A program made the translations under genes and the position numbers. Shown in pieces: positions 44,349 through 53,535 of a stretch of 64,000 nucleotides of DNA. Below the pieces are notes generated by a model. It was not told the DNA's origin. It saw only the letters and a program-made list of their open reading frames with translations, and did no database searches. Numbering within the stretch: position 1 is the stretch's first letter; each line of letters starts with the position of its first letter. Source of the DNA: CAVUMR01 sp963742715 (GTDB lineage: Bacteria; Actinomycetota; Actinomycetes; Mycobacteriales; Micromonosporaceae); NCBI GenBank assembly GCA_963742715.1, contig CAVUMR010000001.1:1612001-1676000 (forward strand), read 5' to 3'.

Positions 44349-45946
44349 ATGCCCGACGCCCGCACCAAGCGCCTCACGCTGATCGCGTGCATCCTCGGCT
44401 CGGCGGTGGTGTTCGTCGACGGCACCGTCGTCAACGTCGCGCTGCCGGCGATCCGCGACGACCTCGACACGGGCCTCGCGGCGCAGCAGTGGATCGTCGA
44501 GGCCTACCTGCTGACGCTCGGCGCGCTGCTGCTGGTCGGCGGCTCGCTCGGCGACCTGCTCGGCCGGCGGCGGATCTTCGCCGTCGGGCTGATGGGCTTC
44601 GGCGTCACCTCGGTGCTGTGCGCGCTCGCGCCGACCGCCGAGCTGCTGGTGGCGGCGCGGGCGCTGCAGGGGATCGCGGGGGCGCTGCTCGTGCCGTCGT
44701 CGCTGGCGGTCATCACCGCGACCTTCCCCGCCGAGGAGCGCGGCGCGGCGATCGGCACGTGGACGGCGTGGGCCGGCATCGCGATGGTGATCGGGCCGCT
44801 CGGCGGCGGGCTGCTGGTCGACCACGCGTCGTGGCGCTGGATCTTCGGGATCAACGTGCCGTTCGTGCTCGCGACGCTGGCGCTCGTGCGCGCGGCGGTG
44901 CCCGAGTCGGTCGACGAGGAGTCGACGCACCGCATCGACTACCTCGGCGCGCTGCTCGTCGCGCTCGGCCTCGCCGGGCCGGTGTTCGCGCTGATCGAGC
45001 AGCCGGTCTACGGCTTCGGCGACCCCGTCGTCTACCTGCCCGGGCTGATCGGCGCCGCGCTGCTCGTCGCCTTCGTCCTCCACGAGCGGCGCTCGGACCA
45101 CCCGATGCTGCCGCTCGCGCATCTTCCGCTCGCGCAACTTCGCGGTCGGCAACGTCGCGACGCTGCTCGTCTACGGCGGGCTCAGCGCGGCGACGTTCTT
45201 CGTCGCGATCTACCTCCAGCAGGTCGCGGGCTACACGCGCGGTCGCGGCGGGCGTGACGCTGATGCCGATCACCGTGATCATGTTCGTGCTGTCGCGGCG
45301 CTTCGGCGCGCTCTCGGACCGCATCGGCCCGCGCGCGCTGATGGGCGCCGGGCCGCTCGCTCGGCGGGCTCGGCCTGATCTGGATGGGCCGCGTCTCGAC
45401 CCGACGTCGACTACCTGACCGACTGCTGCCGGCCGTGCTGCTGTTCGGCCTCGGCCTCTCGATGACGGTGGCGCCGCTGACCAACACGGTGCTCGGCGCG
45501 GTGCCGCAGCACAACGCCGGCGTCGCGAGCGGCGCCAACAACGCGATCTCGCGCGTCGCGGGCCTGCTCGCGATCGCGGCGGTCGGCGCGGTGGTGGCCG
45601 CGCAGTTCGGCTCGGCGCTCGACGAGCGGCTGGCCGGCCGCCGAGCTCAGCCCGGCCCAGCGCGCCGCCGTGCGCGAGGTCAAGGAGCGGCCGCTGTCGG
45701 GCGGCGCGCCGGGGCGCGCGGAGCTCGACGCGCCGGTCGAGGCCGCCTCGGTCCACGCCTTCCGCTGGGGCATGGGCGTCGGCGGCGCGCTGATGATGCT
45801 CGGCGGCGTGATCTCCCTGGTCGGGATCGTCAACCCGCGCGCGCGCGGCCGCGCCGCAGCGCCGCGAGTCGCACGGCCCCGCCGCGCTCAGGTCCCGTGC
45901 CCCGAGCGCCGCGAGGCCGAGTCCGAGGCCGCGCTCGCACCGCTAG
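44349..45946 (+). CDS. MFS drug exporter (DHA2-type), frameshifted
   Basis: The first 250 residues read through intact: LIACILGSAVVFVDGTVVNV, QQWIVEAYLLTLGALLLVGG, GDLLGRRRIFAVGLMGFG, ALQGIAGALLVPSSLAVITA and the motif-C helix GPLGGGLLVDHASWRWIF, a 14-helix EmrB/QacA-type transporter. The frame then shifts near 45119, 45238, 45365, 45403, 45433, 45641 and about 45850. Adding two bases at six sites and one at 45433 gives a continuous 536-residue protein ending at TAG 45946, the normal family length. It would export drugs or metabolites with protons. It begins 12 bases after the preceding gene. Confidence 0.8.
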
Positions 45947-45959
45947 CCTTCGGCCTCGC

Positions 45960-46963
45960 ATGTCCCGCCGGCTCCCGACGCTCACCCCCGCCGCCTACCA
46001 GCGCGTCACCGAGGTCGCGCTCGTCGCGCTCACGCTGATCGTCTTCACGGGCGCGGCGGTCCGCCTGACCGGCTCCGGGCTCGGGTGCCCGGACTGGCCC
46101 AAGTGCTACGGCGGCGTCGCGCCGCCGCTCGAGACGCACGCCTGGATCGAGTACGGCAACCGCCTCATCTCGGGCCTCGTCGGGCTCGCCGCCGTCGCGG
46201 CGGGCGCGCTCGCGTTCCGGCGGCGGCCGTTCCGCCGCGACCTCGCGCGGCTCGGCGTGCTGCTGCCGCTGGGCGTCGCTCGGCCAGGCCGTGCTCGGCG
46301 GCTTCACGGTCCGCAACCACCTCGCCCCCGGCTTCGTCATGGGCCACTACGCGCTCTCGATGCTGATCCTCGTGGCCGCCGTCGCGCTGGCCTGGCGCGC
46401 GCGCTACGAGCCGGGCGAGCGCCCGCGGCTGCTCGACCGCACCAGCGTGTGGGCGGTGCGCGCCCTGCTCCCGCTGGGCGCGCTCGCGATCTTCTTCGGC
46501 ACCGCCGCGACCGCGGCGGGGCCGCACGCCGGCGGGGCGGGGACGGGCGACACGATCGACCGCCTGGAGTGGAAGGGGCTCAGCACGCTCGACTGGGCGA
46601 TCCACCAGCACGGCGCGGCTCGCGACCGTGCTCGGCGTCGCGGTCGTCGCCGTCTTCGTCCTGCTGCGCCGCCGCGGGGCGCCCGCCGACGTGCAGCGCG
46701 CCGTCGGCGTGGCGGCCGTGCTGATCGGGGCCCAGGGCGCGGTCGGCGGGATCCAGTACGCGCTCGAGGGACCCGCCGAGATCGTCTGGGTCCACGTCGC
46801 GCTGGCCGCGCTCACCTGGCTCGCGCTGCTGTGGGCGACCGCCGCCGCGGGCCGGCCGGCGCCGGCGTCAGCGCCGCTTCCAGCCGCCCCCGAAGAAGCG
46901 GCTGAGCCGCCCGCCGCGCACGTTGGCGCTGTACTCGGGGGCTCCGGGCGCGTAGTCCGTTAG
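45960..46963 (+). CDS. ctaA: heme A synthase CtaA/Cox15, frameshifted
   Basis: The protein starts MSRRLPTLTPAAYQRVTEVA, followed by VFTGAAVRLTGSGLGCPDWP with the CPDWPKC pair, and HAWIEYGNRLISGLVGLAAV with the first heme-ligand His. After a shift near 46276 come GQAVLGGFTVRNHLAPGFVM and GHYALSMLILVAAVALAWRA. After another near 46615 come LATVLGVAVVAVFVLL and WVHVALAALTWLALL. Restoring two bases at each site yields 335 residues with eight helices. CtaA converts heme O to heme A for cytochrome c oxidase. The end overlaps the convergent next gene by about 95 bases, so the true stop may lie earlier. Confidence 0.85.
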
Positions 46964-47207
46964 CGCGGCGGCCTCCTCGGCGTCGATCGTCAGCGTGACG
47001 CGGCGCTCGGTGATGCGGGCGACCTCCGGCGCGTCGACCCACAGCGTGGCGGTCGCCGGCGATCATCACGATGCCGTCGAAGATGTGCTCCTTCGGGTTG
47101 TCGATCGCGCGCTCGACCGTGCCGAGCTGCCGGTCGTCGGAGGAGAAGATCGGCGTGCCGCGCTGGAGCGCCTGGTAGGAGATCGGGTCGCCGTGGTCGT
47201 CGGTCAT
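46868..47207 (-). CDS. PRC-barrel/DUF2171-like protein, frameshifted
   Basis: The start MTDDHGDPISYQALQRGTPI leads to FSSDDRQLGTVERAIDNPKE and HIFDGIVMIAGDR. After a shift near 47060 it continues TLWVDAPEVARITERRVTLT and ends SRFFGGGWKRR. The pattern of a beta-barrel reporting a bound surface (GTVxRAxxNPxEHIFDGIV) is that of DUF2171/PRC-barrel-like proteins of actinobacteria, function unknown. The span is 340 bases; adding the two missing bases gives exactly 114 codons. It overlaps the stop of the hydrolase upstream as ATGA. Confidence 0.72.
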
Positions 47208-48950
47208 CCTGAGCTCCCCTGGTTCCCTCGCTCGGCGGTCGGCAGCGCGAGCCGCAGCCGCAGCACGCGCACGGAGAACGCCCGCTGGGGCGCCTGCGCG
47301 TAGGGCGCGTCGCGGCCCAGCAGCTCGAGCTTGAAGCGGCTGCGGGCGCCGAAGCGGTAGGCGTTCGGGTGCAGCTCGAAGCGGATGCGGCCGCGCTGGC
47401 CGGGCGCGCAGGCGGTAGAGGCCGCGCGCGATCAGGCGCTGGCGCGCGCCGCGGACGGCCCACAGCCGCGCCGCGATCTGCCCGCCGGCGCCGGCGCTGC
47501 GGATCGTCGCCTGCACGGACGGCGCGCCGAGCAGCGTGAAGCCGGGGGAGCGCGCCTGGTAGGTCGCGGTGTTCGGCTCGCGCCGCGTCCGCACGCCCTT
47601 GCACCAGTCGCCCCCGGCGCCGTTGAGCGCCTTCGCCGTCGCCCGGCGGCCGCCGCGCGAGGTCAGGCGCCTGGCGCGCGCCGTGCGCAGGACGACCTCG
47701 CCGCGCTGCAGCGACGCCAGCGACGGGCCGCTGAGGCGGCGCCCGACGGCGGTCTTGGGGCAGGTCGAGACGAACGCCTGGACGTCGGGCGGCAGGGCGG
47801 GCTGGCGCGGGCGCTCGGGCTGCAGGTGGATGCGGAGGAAGTCGGCGCCGAGGTCATTGAACGCCCGGTCGGTCGCGGGCGGGTTGTGCGCCCAGCCGTG
47901 GCCGAGGTCGCCGAGCAGGAGCTTCGGCCGCGTCGCCCCCGCGCCGATGCGCAGCGCCTCGTCGGCCGGGAACAGCTCGTCGGTCCAGCCGTTCTCGATC
48001 ATCAGCGGCGCCGGCTCGCTGCCGCGCAGGCCGGCGGCGCCGCCGATGTAGGTGGTGAGCGTCCGGGCGATCCCGCTGACCTCCGGCCCGAACGGCTCGC
48101 GCAGGGTGGCGCTGCGCCAGCTCGTCAGGTCGGCCTGCGGATCGGCGCCCGGCGGGGCGAGGAAGCCGGCGGCGGCGCCGCCCGCGTAGAGGAGGTCGAT
48201 CCAGGTCCGCTTGGGGACCCCGAGCGGGCTGCGCGACGTGGCGGGGCGGCCGTTGGGCACGAGCGCGGTCGTGAGGTCGTACCAGCCCCAGCGCGGGAAC
48301 GCGGCGGCGATGTGCAGCGGCGTGCCGCGCGGGCTGACCCAGGGCGCGAAGCTGCCGTCGGGCAGGCGGATGCGGTCGCGCAGGTAGGCGAGGCCGACCG
48401 CACGGCCGCCGCCGCCCGACACGCCGCTGACGCCGAGCCCGTCGGGGCGCGCGATGCCCTGGTCGACCAGCAGCCCGAGCAGGTGCTGGACGTCGCGGTT
48501 CTCGAAGCGGTGGTCGGCGATGTGCGTCCAGCCGCGCTCGCAGCCGGCGGTGCGCGACGCGGGCGTGCCGCAGGAGCGCCCGAACCCGCGCGCCGAGAGC
48601 GTGACCACCGCATAGCCCCGGCGGGCGTAGAAGTTGTCGTTGTAGTGGTAGGTCGAGCGGCCGTCGCCCTTCGGCGCGGTCGCCTGGAAGGTCGCCTTGG
48701 TCCCCGGGTAGCCGTGCTCGAGCACGACCGCCGGGAACGGCCCGCTGCCGCCGGGCGGCAGCGTGACGTCGACGTCGAGCGGCGTGCCGTCCCAGGAGGC
48801 CACGCGCTGGCTGAGATCGACGGTCGGGCAGAAGCGCACGCCGGCCTTGGGGGCGCAGGCGTGGCCGAACGGGGCGAGCGGCGCCTGGGCCTGCGCGGGC
48901 GCCGCGACGGCGAGGGCGGCGAGGACGAGCGCGAGGGGGAGACGCTTCAT
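47204..48950 (-). CDS. secreted CocE/Xaa-Pro dipeptidyl-peptidase-family hydrolase, frameshifted near the end
   Basis: The 582-residue protein has a Sec signal (MKRLPLALVLAALAVAAPAQ, cleavage near AQA) and an S15-type alpha/beta-hydrolase domain. The nucleophile lies in GVSGVSGGGGRAVG (GxSxGG), the acid in NGWTDELFPADE and the base in GDLGHGWAH. A C-terminal jelly-roll domain follows. A shift near 47403 loses two bases; repaired, it ends RLRLALPTAERGNQGSSG and overlaps the next start by 4 bases. The length with two bases restored is exactly 583 codons. Family members hydrolyse acyl, ester or peptide bonds; substrate unknown. Confidence 0.82.
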
Positions 48951-48986
48951 GCGCGCGCAGCTTACGCCGCCCCCTCCCGTCGCGGG

Positions 48987-49478
48987 TCAGGAGACCTCTT
49001 GCAGGCGCCCGGTGTCGACGTCGTAGATGAAGCCGCGGATCGAGTCCTTGTTGGGCACGAACGGGCTCGCCTCGATGCGCGCCTTGGACTGCCGGACGTC
49101 CTCCTCGAGGTCGCGGAACGTCTCGGCCGACCACTGCGGCTTGATGCCGGTCTCGTCCTGGATCTGGCGGCGGAACTCGTCGTCCTGGAAGGTGAGCATG
49201 CCGCAGTCGGTGTGGTGGATGAGGATGATCTCCTCCGTCCCGAGCAGCCGCTGCGAGATCGCCAGCGAGCGGATCTCGTCGTCGGTCACGACGCCGCCGG
49301 CGTTGCGGATCACGTGCGCGTCGCCCTCCTCGAGGCCGAGCACGTAGGAGGGGTTGAGCCGCGCGTCCATGCAGGCGACGACGGCGACCTTGCGCGCGGG
49401 CGGCAGCGGCAGCCCGGCCTTGTCGAACTTCTCCGCGTACGCCTCGTTGTTCTTGAGCAGCTCGTCGGTCTGGCTCAT
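48987..49478 (-). CDS. beta-class carbonic anhydrase
   Basis: This 163-residue beta-carbonic anhydrase has VAVVACMDARLNPSYVLGLE (first zinc Cys with the Asp-Arg dyad), DAHVIRNAGGVVTDDEIRSL and LIHHTDCGMLTFQD (zinc His and Cys). It interconverts CO2 and bicarbonate in the cytoplasm. It is the small type with a C-terminal IRGFIYDVDTGRLQEV that is standard for the clade. It lies 36 bases downstream of the hydrolase start region on the same strand, but is read first, so the two may be an operon. Confidence 0.92.
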   Translation of the reverse strand: MSQTDELLKNNEAYAEKFDKAGLPLPPARKVAVVACMDARLNPSYVLGLEEGDAHVIRNAGGVVTDDEIRSLAISQRLLGTEEIILIHHTDCGMLTFQDDEFRRQIQDETGIKPQWSAETFRDLEEDVRQSKARIEASPFVPNKDSIRGFIYDVDTGRLQEVS

Positions 49479-49559
49479 GCGTGCCTTTCAGCTTGTATCG
49501 ACAATCCCGATCAGGTTTATACAGATTGGGCGGCGGCCACTCGCGCGTACCCTGCCGTC

Positions 49560-50460
49560 ATGGTCGACGAGGCCGACGAGCTCTACGGGCTGCCGGACGA
49601 CGAGTTCACCGCCGCCCGCGACGCGCTCGCGAAGCGCCTGCGGGCCGAGAAGCGCCGCGAGCAGGCCGATGAGGTGAAGGCGCTGCGGCGCCCGAACGTC
49701 GCGGCGGGCGCGATCAACCGGGCCGTGCGCGAGCACGGGGCCGACGACCTGCTGGCCGCCGGCGAGGCGCTGCGGGAGGCCCACGAGGCGCTGCTCTCCG
49801 GCGCCGGCGACGCCGCGGCCGTGCGCGAGGCGACCGCGCGCGAGCGCGAGGCCGTGCGCGCCTTCGCGCGGCTGGCGCTCGGCGAGGACGCGACCGCGAG
49901 CACCGACGAGAAGGTCCGCGCGACCCTCCACGCGGCGTCGGTCGACGACGACGTCCGCGCGCTGCTCGAGGCCGGCCGCCTCGAGCGCGACGCGGAGGCC
50001 GGCGCGGACCCGATGGCGCTGCTCGCCGCCGGCGCCACGAAGTCGCGCGGCTCCGGCGCCACCAAGGCGCCCGCCAAGCCGCGCGCCAAGTCCGGCGGCG
50101 CCGGCACCACGAAGTCGGACCGCTCCGCCGCCTCGAAGTCGGACCGCTCCGCGCGCCTCCAAGCCGGAGCGCTCGCAGCCGTCGGACGCGCAGCGGCGGC
50201 GGGAGAAGGCGGCCGAGCGTGCGCGCGAGGCCGCAGACCGCGCGCTGACCGCTCAGGCGGAGGCCGAGACGGCGTCGGAGCGCGCCCGCGCCGCGCTCGA
50301 GGAGGCCGAGGAGGCCGCACAGAAGGCGCGCGCGGTCGTCGAGGACCTGGAGGCGCACGAGCGGGCGGCCCGCCGCGCGGTCAAGGAGGCCGAGGCCGAG
50401 GCCGAGCGCCGCCGCACCGAGGCGCGGCGGGCGGTCAAGGCCGCCGAGTCGCGCGCCTGA
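49560..50460 (+). CDS. charged coiled-coil protein of unknown function, frameshifted
   Basis: I do not recognise a family. The first 150 residues are helical and acidic (MVDEADELYGLPDDEFTAAR, DALAKRLRAEKRREQADEVK). A Lys/Ser/Ala-rich linker follows, then after a shift near 50152 a long Ala/Glu/Arg coiled coil (EKAAERAREAADRALTAQAE and onward). Restoring two bases makes exactly 301 codons. The N-terminal half resembles small actinobacterial proteins annotated as hypothetical; the repetitive coil suggests DNA- or membrane-associated scaffolding. ATG 49560 is divergent from the carbonic anhydrase, with 81 bases between. Confidence 0.65.
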
Positions 50461-51358
50461 CGAGCGCCGCGGCGCGCTCGCGCACGGATGCGACCGGGGC
50501 CCTGTCTGCGGTCTCGAACCAGAACGCGTCCCCGTGGCGCTCGACCGTCTCGAAGCCCGGCGACGTCCAGAGCGGATCGAGGGGCGCGGCGATCGAGGTG
50601 TAGCGGCTGACGTAGGCGGCCGCGAACACCGGCTGCACGCGCGGGCTCTCCGCGAGCAGCCAGCACGCCAGGAGGTACTGCTCCGAGTACCAGCGATCCG
50701 CGAACTCCTGCGGGTAGTCGTCGGGGAGGCGGATGTCGTGGACGCCGACGAGCACGCCCGCCGGCAGCAGCGAGAGCACCTCGAGGAAGAACACGACCGT
50801 GTCGCTGTTCATGAAGACGCGGTGCGAGCCGTCGAAGAACACCATGTCCCCGCGCCGCAGCCGGCTGAACTGCGCGAGGTCGACCGACTCCAGCGGCGCG
50901 CGGATCACGGTGTCGCAGAGCGTGTCGATCTCGGCCCGCGGCGCGGGGTCGATCGACGTGAGGTGGGTGTCGAGCCCGCCGTCGCGCCGGGCGCGGGCGA
51001 CGAACTTCGTGGAGTTCCCCGAGCCGATCTCCAGGTATCGCGCGGGCCGGCGCTCGCGCAGCAGCCCGTAGAGCATCGCGCCGTCGAGGCCCGGCAGGAA
51101 GTGGTTGACCCAGGCCGGCTCCTCCGGAGCATCGGGGTCGATCGCCACGCGGATGCGGCGCAGCTCCTCGATGTACGGGACGATGCCGCGCAGCTCCTGC
51201 TCGTAGCGCGCGCGGTGGCGGCTGAGGAGCGTGGCGAGGCGCGCATGCGACGGCCGGCCGTACCCCCAGCGCGGCTCGTTGCTCGCGCTCGGGGCGTAGT
51301 CGAGCGTGATGGTGAAGCCCTGCGTCTCCACGGCGAGCCGCGATGTTACGGGGTCCAC
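50435..51358 (-). CDS. class I SAM-dependent methyltransferase-like protein
   Basis: The product, about 307 residues from GTG 51358, has a Rossmann-type core: RYLEIGSGNSTKFVARARRD (motif I-like), HLTSIDPAPRAEIDTLCDTV and RLRRGDMVFFDGSHRVFMNS, then LPAGVLVGVHDIRLPDDYPQ. The ID-x-FFDGSHxVFMNSD pattern is that of methyltransferase_24-like proteins found with surface-glycan or secondary-metabolite genes. A C-terminal WYSEQYLLACWLL segment follows. The start is uncertain between GTG 51358 and 51331. Its stop overlaps the convergent coiled-coil gene by 26 bases. Confidence 0.7.
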   Translation of the reverse strand: MDPVTSRLAVETQGFTITLDYAPSASNEPRWGYGRPSHARLATLLSRHRARYEQELRGIVPYIEELRRIRVAIDPDAPEEPAWVNHFLPGLDGAMLYGLLRERRPARYLEIGSGNSTKFVARARRDGGLDTHLTSIDPAPRAEIDTLCDTVIRAPLESVDLAQFSRLRRGDMVFFDGSHRVFMNSDTVVFFLEVLSLLPAGVLVGVHDIRLPDDYPQEFADRWYSEQYLLACWLLAESPRVQPVFAAAYVSRYTSIAAPLDPLWTSPGFETVERHGDAFWFETADRAPVASVRERAAALVRRATRRP

Positions 51359-51377
51359 CCGGCTACCCTGCCGCCGC

Positions 51378-53393
51378 GTGGCCTCGCCGTCCGCCCCTCG
51401 CCGCGACCCGGCGCTCCTCACCGTGCCGCTGGTCTGCCTGGTGGCCGGCATCGTCCTCGCCGGCCTGCCGCTCGCCTACGTCGGCGCCTTCCGCCCGGTC
51501 TTCGTCGTCCCGGCCGCCCTCGCGCTGACGGCCGGCCTCGTCTGGCTGCTCGATCCCCGGCGCGGCGGCCTGTCCGCCACCACCACGCGCTGGTGGGGCG
51601 CGGCGTACGCGCTCGCGACCGCGAGCGCGCTGGTGAACGGGCGCCTCGCCGCCGAGCACAGCTACGTCGACCGCGATCCCGGGACCTACGCGATGACCGC
51701 GCGCTGGCTCGTGCGCGACCACGACCTGACGATGCCGCAGCTGTCCGGGCCGTTCACGGGCCAGCCGCTGAGCGCCGCGCTCGCGCCGGCGGGCAACGGC
51801 GAGGTGCAGTTCCAGTTCGTCCACGGCCTGCCCACCATCCAGGCCGCCGCGCACTGGCTGCTCGGGGAGGACGGCCTCTACCGCATCCCGGCCGCGCTCG
51901 CCGCGCTGGCGCTGCTGGCGCTGTTCGGGCTCGCGCTCGAGCTGCTGCGCCCGGCGTGGGCGTTCGCCGGGACGCTGCTGCTGGCGATCAGCCTCCCGTT
52001 CCTCTACGTCGCCCGCGACGGGTTCTCCGAGTCGCTGATGCTGATCATGATCGCGGCCGGGGCCTGGATGCTGCTGTCGGCCCTGCGCGCCGGGTCGCGG
52101 CGCCGCGCCGCGCTCGCCGGCGTCCTGCTCGGGGCGACCGCGTGCGCGCGCGTCGACTTCATGGTCTACGGGCTCGCGCTCGCGCTCGTGCTGCTGTGGG
52201 TCGGGACGCTCCCGGGCCAGCGCGAGCCCGGCTCGCCCTGGCGGGGCGGCGCGCGGACGGCCCTGCTCGCCGGCCTCGTCCCCGGCGTGGCGATCGGGCT
52301 GCTCGACGTGATGGAGCGCAGCCGCGCCTACTACGGGGCCCAGCGCGACGCGGTGCTCCAGCTCACCGCCGCGACCGTCGTGGTCGTCCTCGTCGGCGTG
52401 CTGCTCGCCCGCCCGCCCGCGGTCGCGCGCCGGGTGCGGGGGCTGTGGGAGCGGCACCGGACGCGCCTCGCGGCCGGCGCGCTCGTGCTGGTCGTGCTCG
52501 CGGGTGCGCTCGCCGTGGTCCAGCCGCTCCTGCGGACCACCCGCGACCCCGCGCTGATGCTCCCGCGCGCCGGGATCTTCGAGCCGCTGCAGCGCGAGGC
52601 CGGCGTGAGCCCGGTCGACCCCGAGCGGACGTTCTACGAGTACGCCGGGCACTGGATCGCCTGGCACGACGGCTGGCCGGTGCTGATCCTCGCCATCGCG
52701 GGCGCGGCGCTGCTGGTGTGGCGCGTGGTGCGCGGCGAGGCGCGGGCCGCCGAAGGTCTCGTGCTCGCCTTCGCGGTCGTGCCGCTCGCGCTGATCATCG
52801 CCAAGCCGTCGATCTACCCCGACCAGCCGTGGGCGGCGCGGCGGATGGTCCCGTTCGCGCTCCCGGGCGCGCTGCTGCTGGCGACCGCGGCCGTCGCGTG
52901 GGCGGTGGAGCGCGCTCGCGCACGGGGGCTGCTCGCCGCGCGTGCGGCGCTCGCAGTCGGCCTGGTCGCGCTGTTCGTGCCCGCGGCGCTCGTGTCGGGC
53001 CGCGTCGCGGGCTTCCAGGACTACGCGGGGCTGCACCGGCCGATCGACGCCGTCTGCTCGGCGGTGCCGGCGGACGCGGCGATCGTCGTCGTCAACGAGT
53101 CGAACCTCACGACCGTGCTGCCGGGGGCGCTCACGAGCTGGTGCGGGGTGCCCGCCTCCGGCCCGCCGCCCGGCATGGAGGTGAAGGCCCTGACCGCGGC
53201 GTGGCGGGCGGAGGGGCGCGAGCTGTTCGCGGTCGCCGCGACCGAGGACGCCCTGCGGCAGGCCGGCTTCACGCCCTTCGCCGGCGGCAGGACGGTGATG
53301 CGCCGCGTCCTGCACCGGACCGTGCTGGGCGCGCCGGACCGCACCGACGAGCAGACCTATGAGCTGGTGGTGGGGCGCCCCGCGCGGGGCTAG
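51378..53393 (+). CDS. polytopic glycosyltransferase-like membrane protein
   Basis: This 671-residue protein has about 12 membrane helices (ALLTVPLVCLVAGIVLAGLP, LYRIPAALAALALLALFGLA, AFAGTLLLAISLPFLYVARD, and others). The loop after the second or third helix carries an acidic HSYVDRDPGTYAMTARWLVR motif, as the catalytic D/E of GT-C transferases (PMT/ArnT type). DGFSESLMLIMIAAGAWMLL is also typical of these. It would use a polyprenyl-linked sugar for outside-facing glycosylation; donor and acceptor are unknown. The C-terminal 150 residues form a soluble domain. GTG 51378 is chosen; the frame is open further upstream. Confidence 0.72.
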   Translation: MASPSAPRRDPALLTVPLVCLVAGIVLAGLPLAYVGAFRPVFVVPAALALTAGLVWLLDPRRGGLSATTTRWWGAAYALATASALVNGRLAAEHSYVDRDPGTYAMTARWLVRDHDLTMPQLSGPFTGQPLSAALAPAGNGEVQFQFVHGLPTIQAAAHWLLGEDGLYRIPAALAALALLALFGLALELLRPAWAFAGTLLLAISLPFLYVARDGFSESLMLIMIAAGAWMLLSALRAGSRRRAALAGVLLGATACARVDFMVYGLALALVLLWVGTLPGQREPGSPWRGGARTALLAGLVPGVAIGLLDVMERSRAYYGAQRDAVLQLTAATVVVVLVGVLLARPPAVARRVRGLWERHRTRLAAGALVLVVLAGALAVVQPLLRTTRDPALMLPRAGIFEPLQREAGVSPVDPERTFYEYAGHWIAWHDGWPVLILAIAGAALLVWRVVRGEARAAEGLVLAFAVVPLALIIAKPSIYPDQPWAARRMVPFALPGALLLATAAVAWAVERARARGLLAARAALAVGLVALFVPAALVSGRVAGFQDYAGLHRPIDAVCSAVPADAAIVVVNESNLTTVLPGALTSWCGVPASGPPPGMEVKALTAAWRAEGRELFAVAATEDALRQAGFTPFAGGRTVMRRVLHRTVLGAPDRTDEQTYELVVGRPARG

Positions 53394-53530
53394 CCCTCCT
53401 GCTCCTCGTCCTCGCCCGCGTCGGGCTCGGCGTCCTGCGACTCCTCGGGCTCCTCCGACTCGACCCGCTCGTCGTGCTGGCGCAGCGCCTCGCGCGTGTG
53501 CTCGATGTCGGGTCTCGGGCGCTCCGCCAT
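53390..53530 (-). CDS. 46-residue acidic small protein
   Basis: This short gene translates as MAERPRPDIEHTREALRQHD followed by ERVESEEPEESQDAEPDAGE and DEEQEG. It is strongly acidic toward the C-terminus. It starts 5 bases after the stop of the AcuI-type reductase on the same strand, so it is likely the last gene of that operon. Codon use is like its neighbours. The arrangement H-T-R-E-A-L-R-x-H-D-E-R suggests a short amphipathic helix plus an acidic tail. I know no family. It overlaps the convergent glycosyltransferase-like gene by 4 bases. Confidence 0.6.
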   Translation of the reverse strand: MAERPRPDIEHTREALRQHDERVESEEPEESQDAEPDAGEDEEQEG

Positions 53531-53535
53531 CGAGC

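Noticed and set aside
40822..44382. A single 1186-residue protein joining a tetraspan membrane protein to a glycosyltransferase
   Set aside because: The join has no start, linker logic or shared base style, and the glycosyltransferase part contains further frameshifts; it fits a chimeric assembly.
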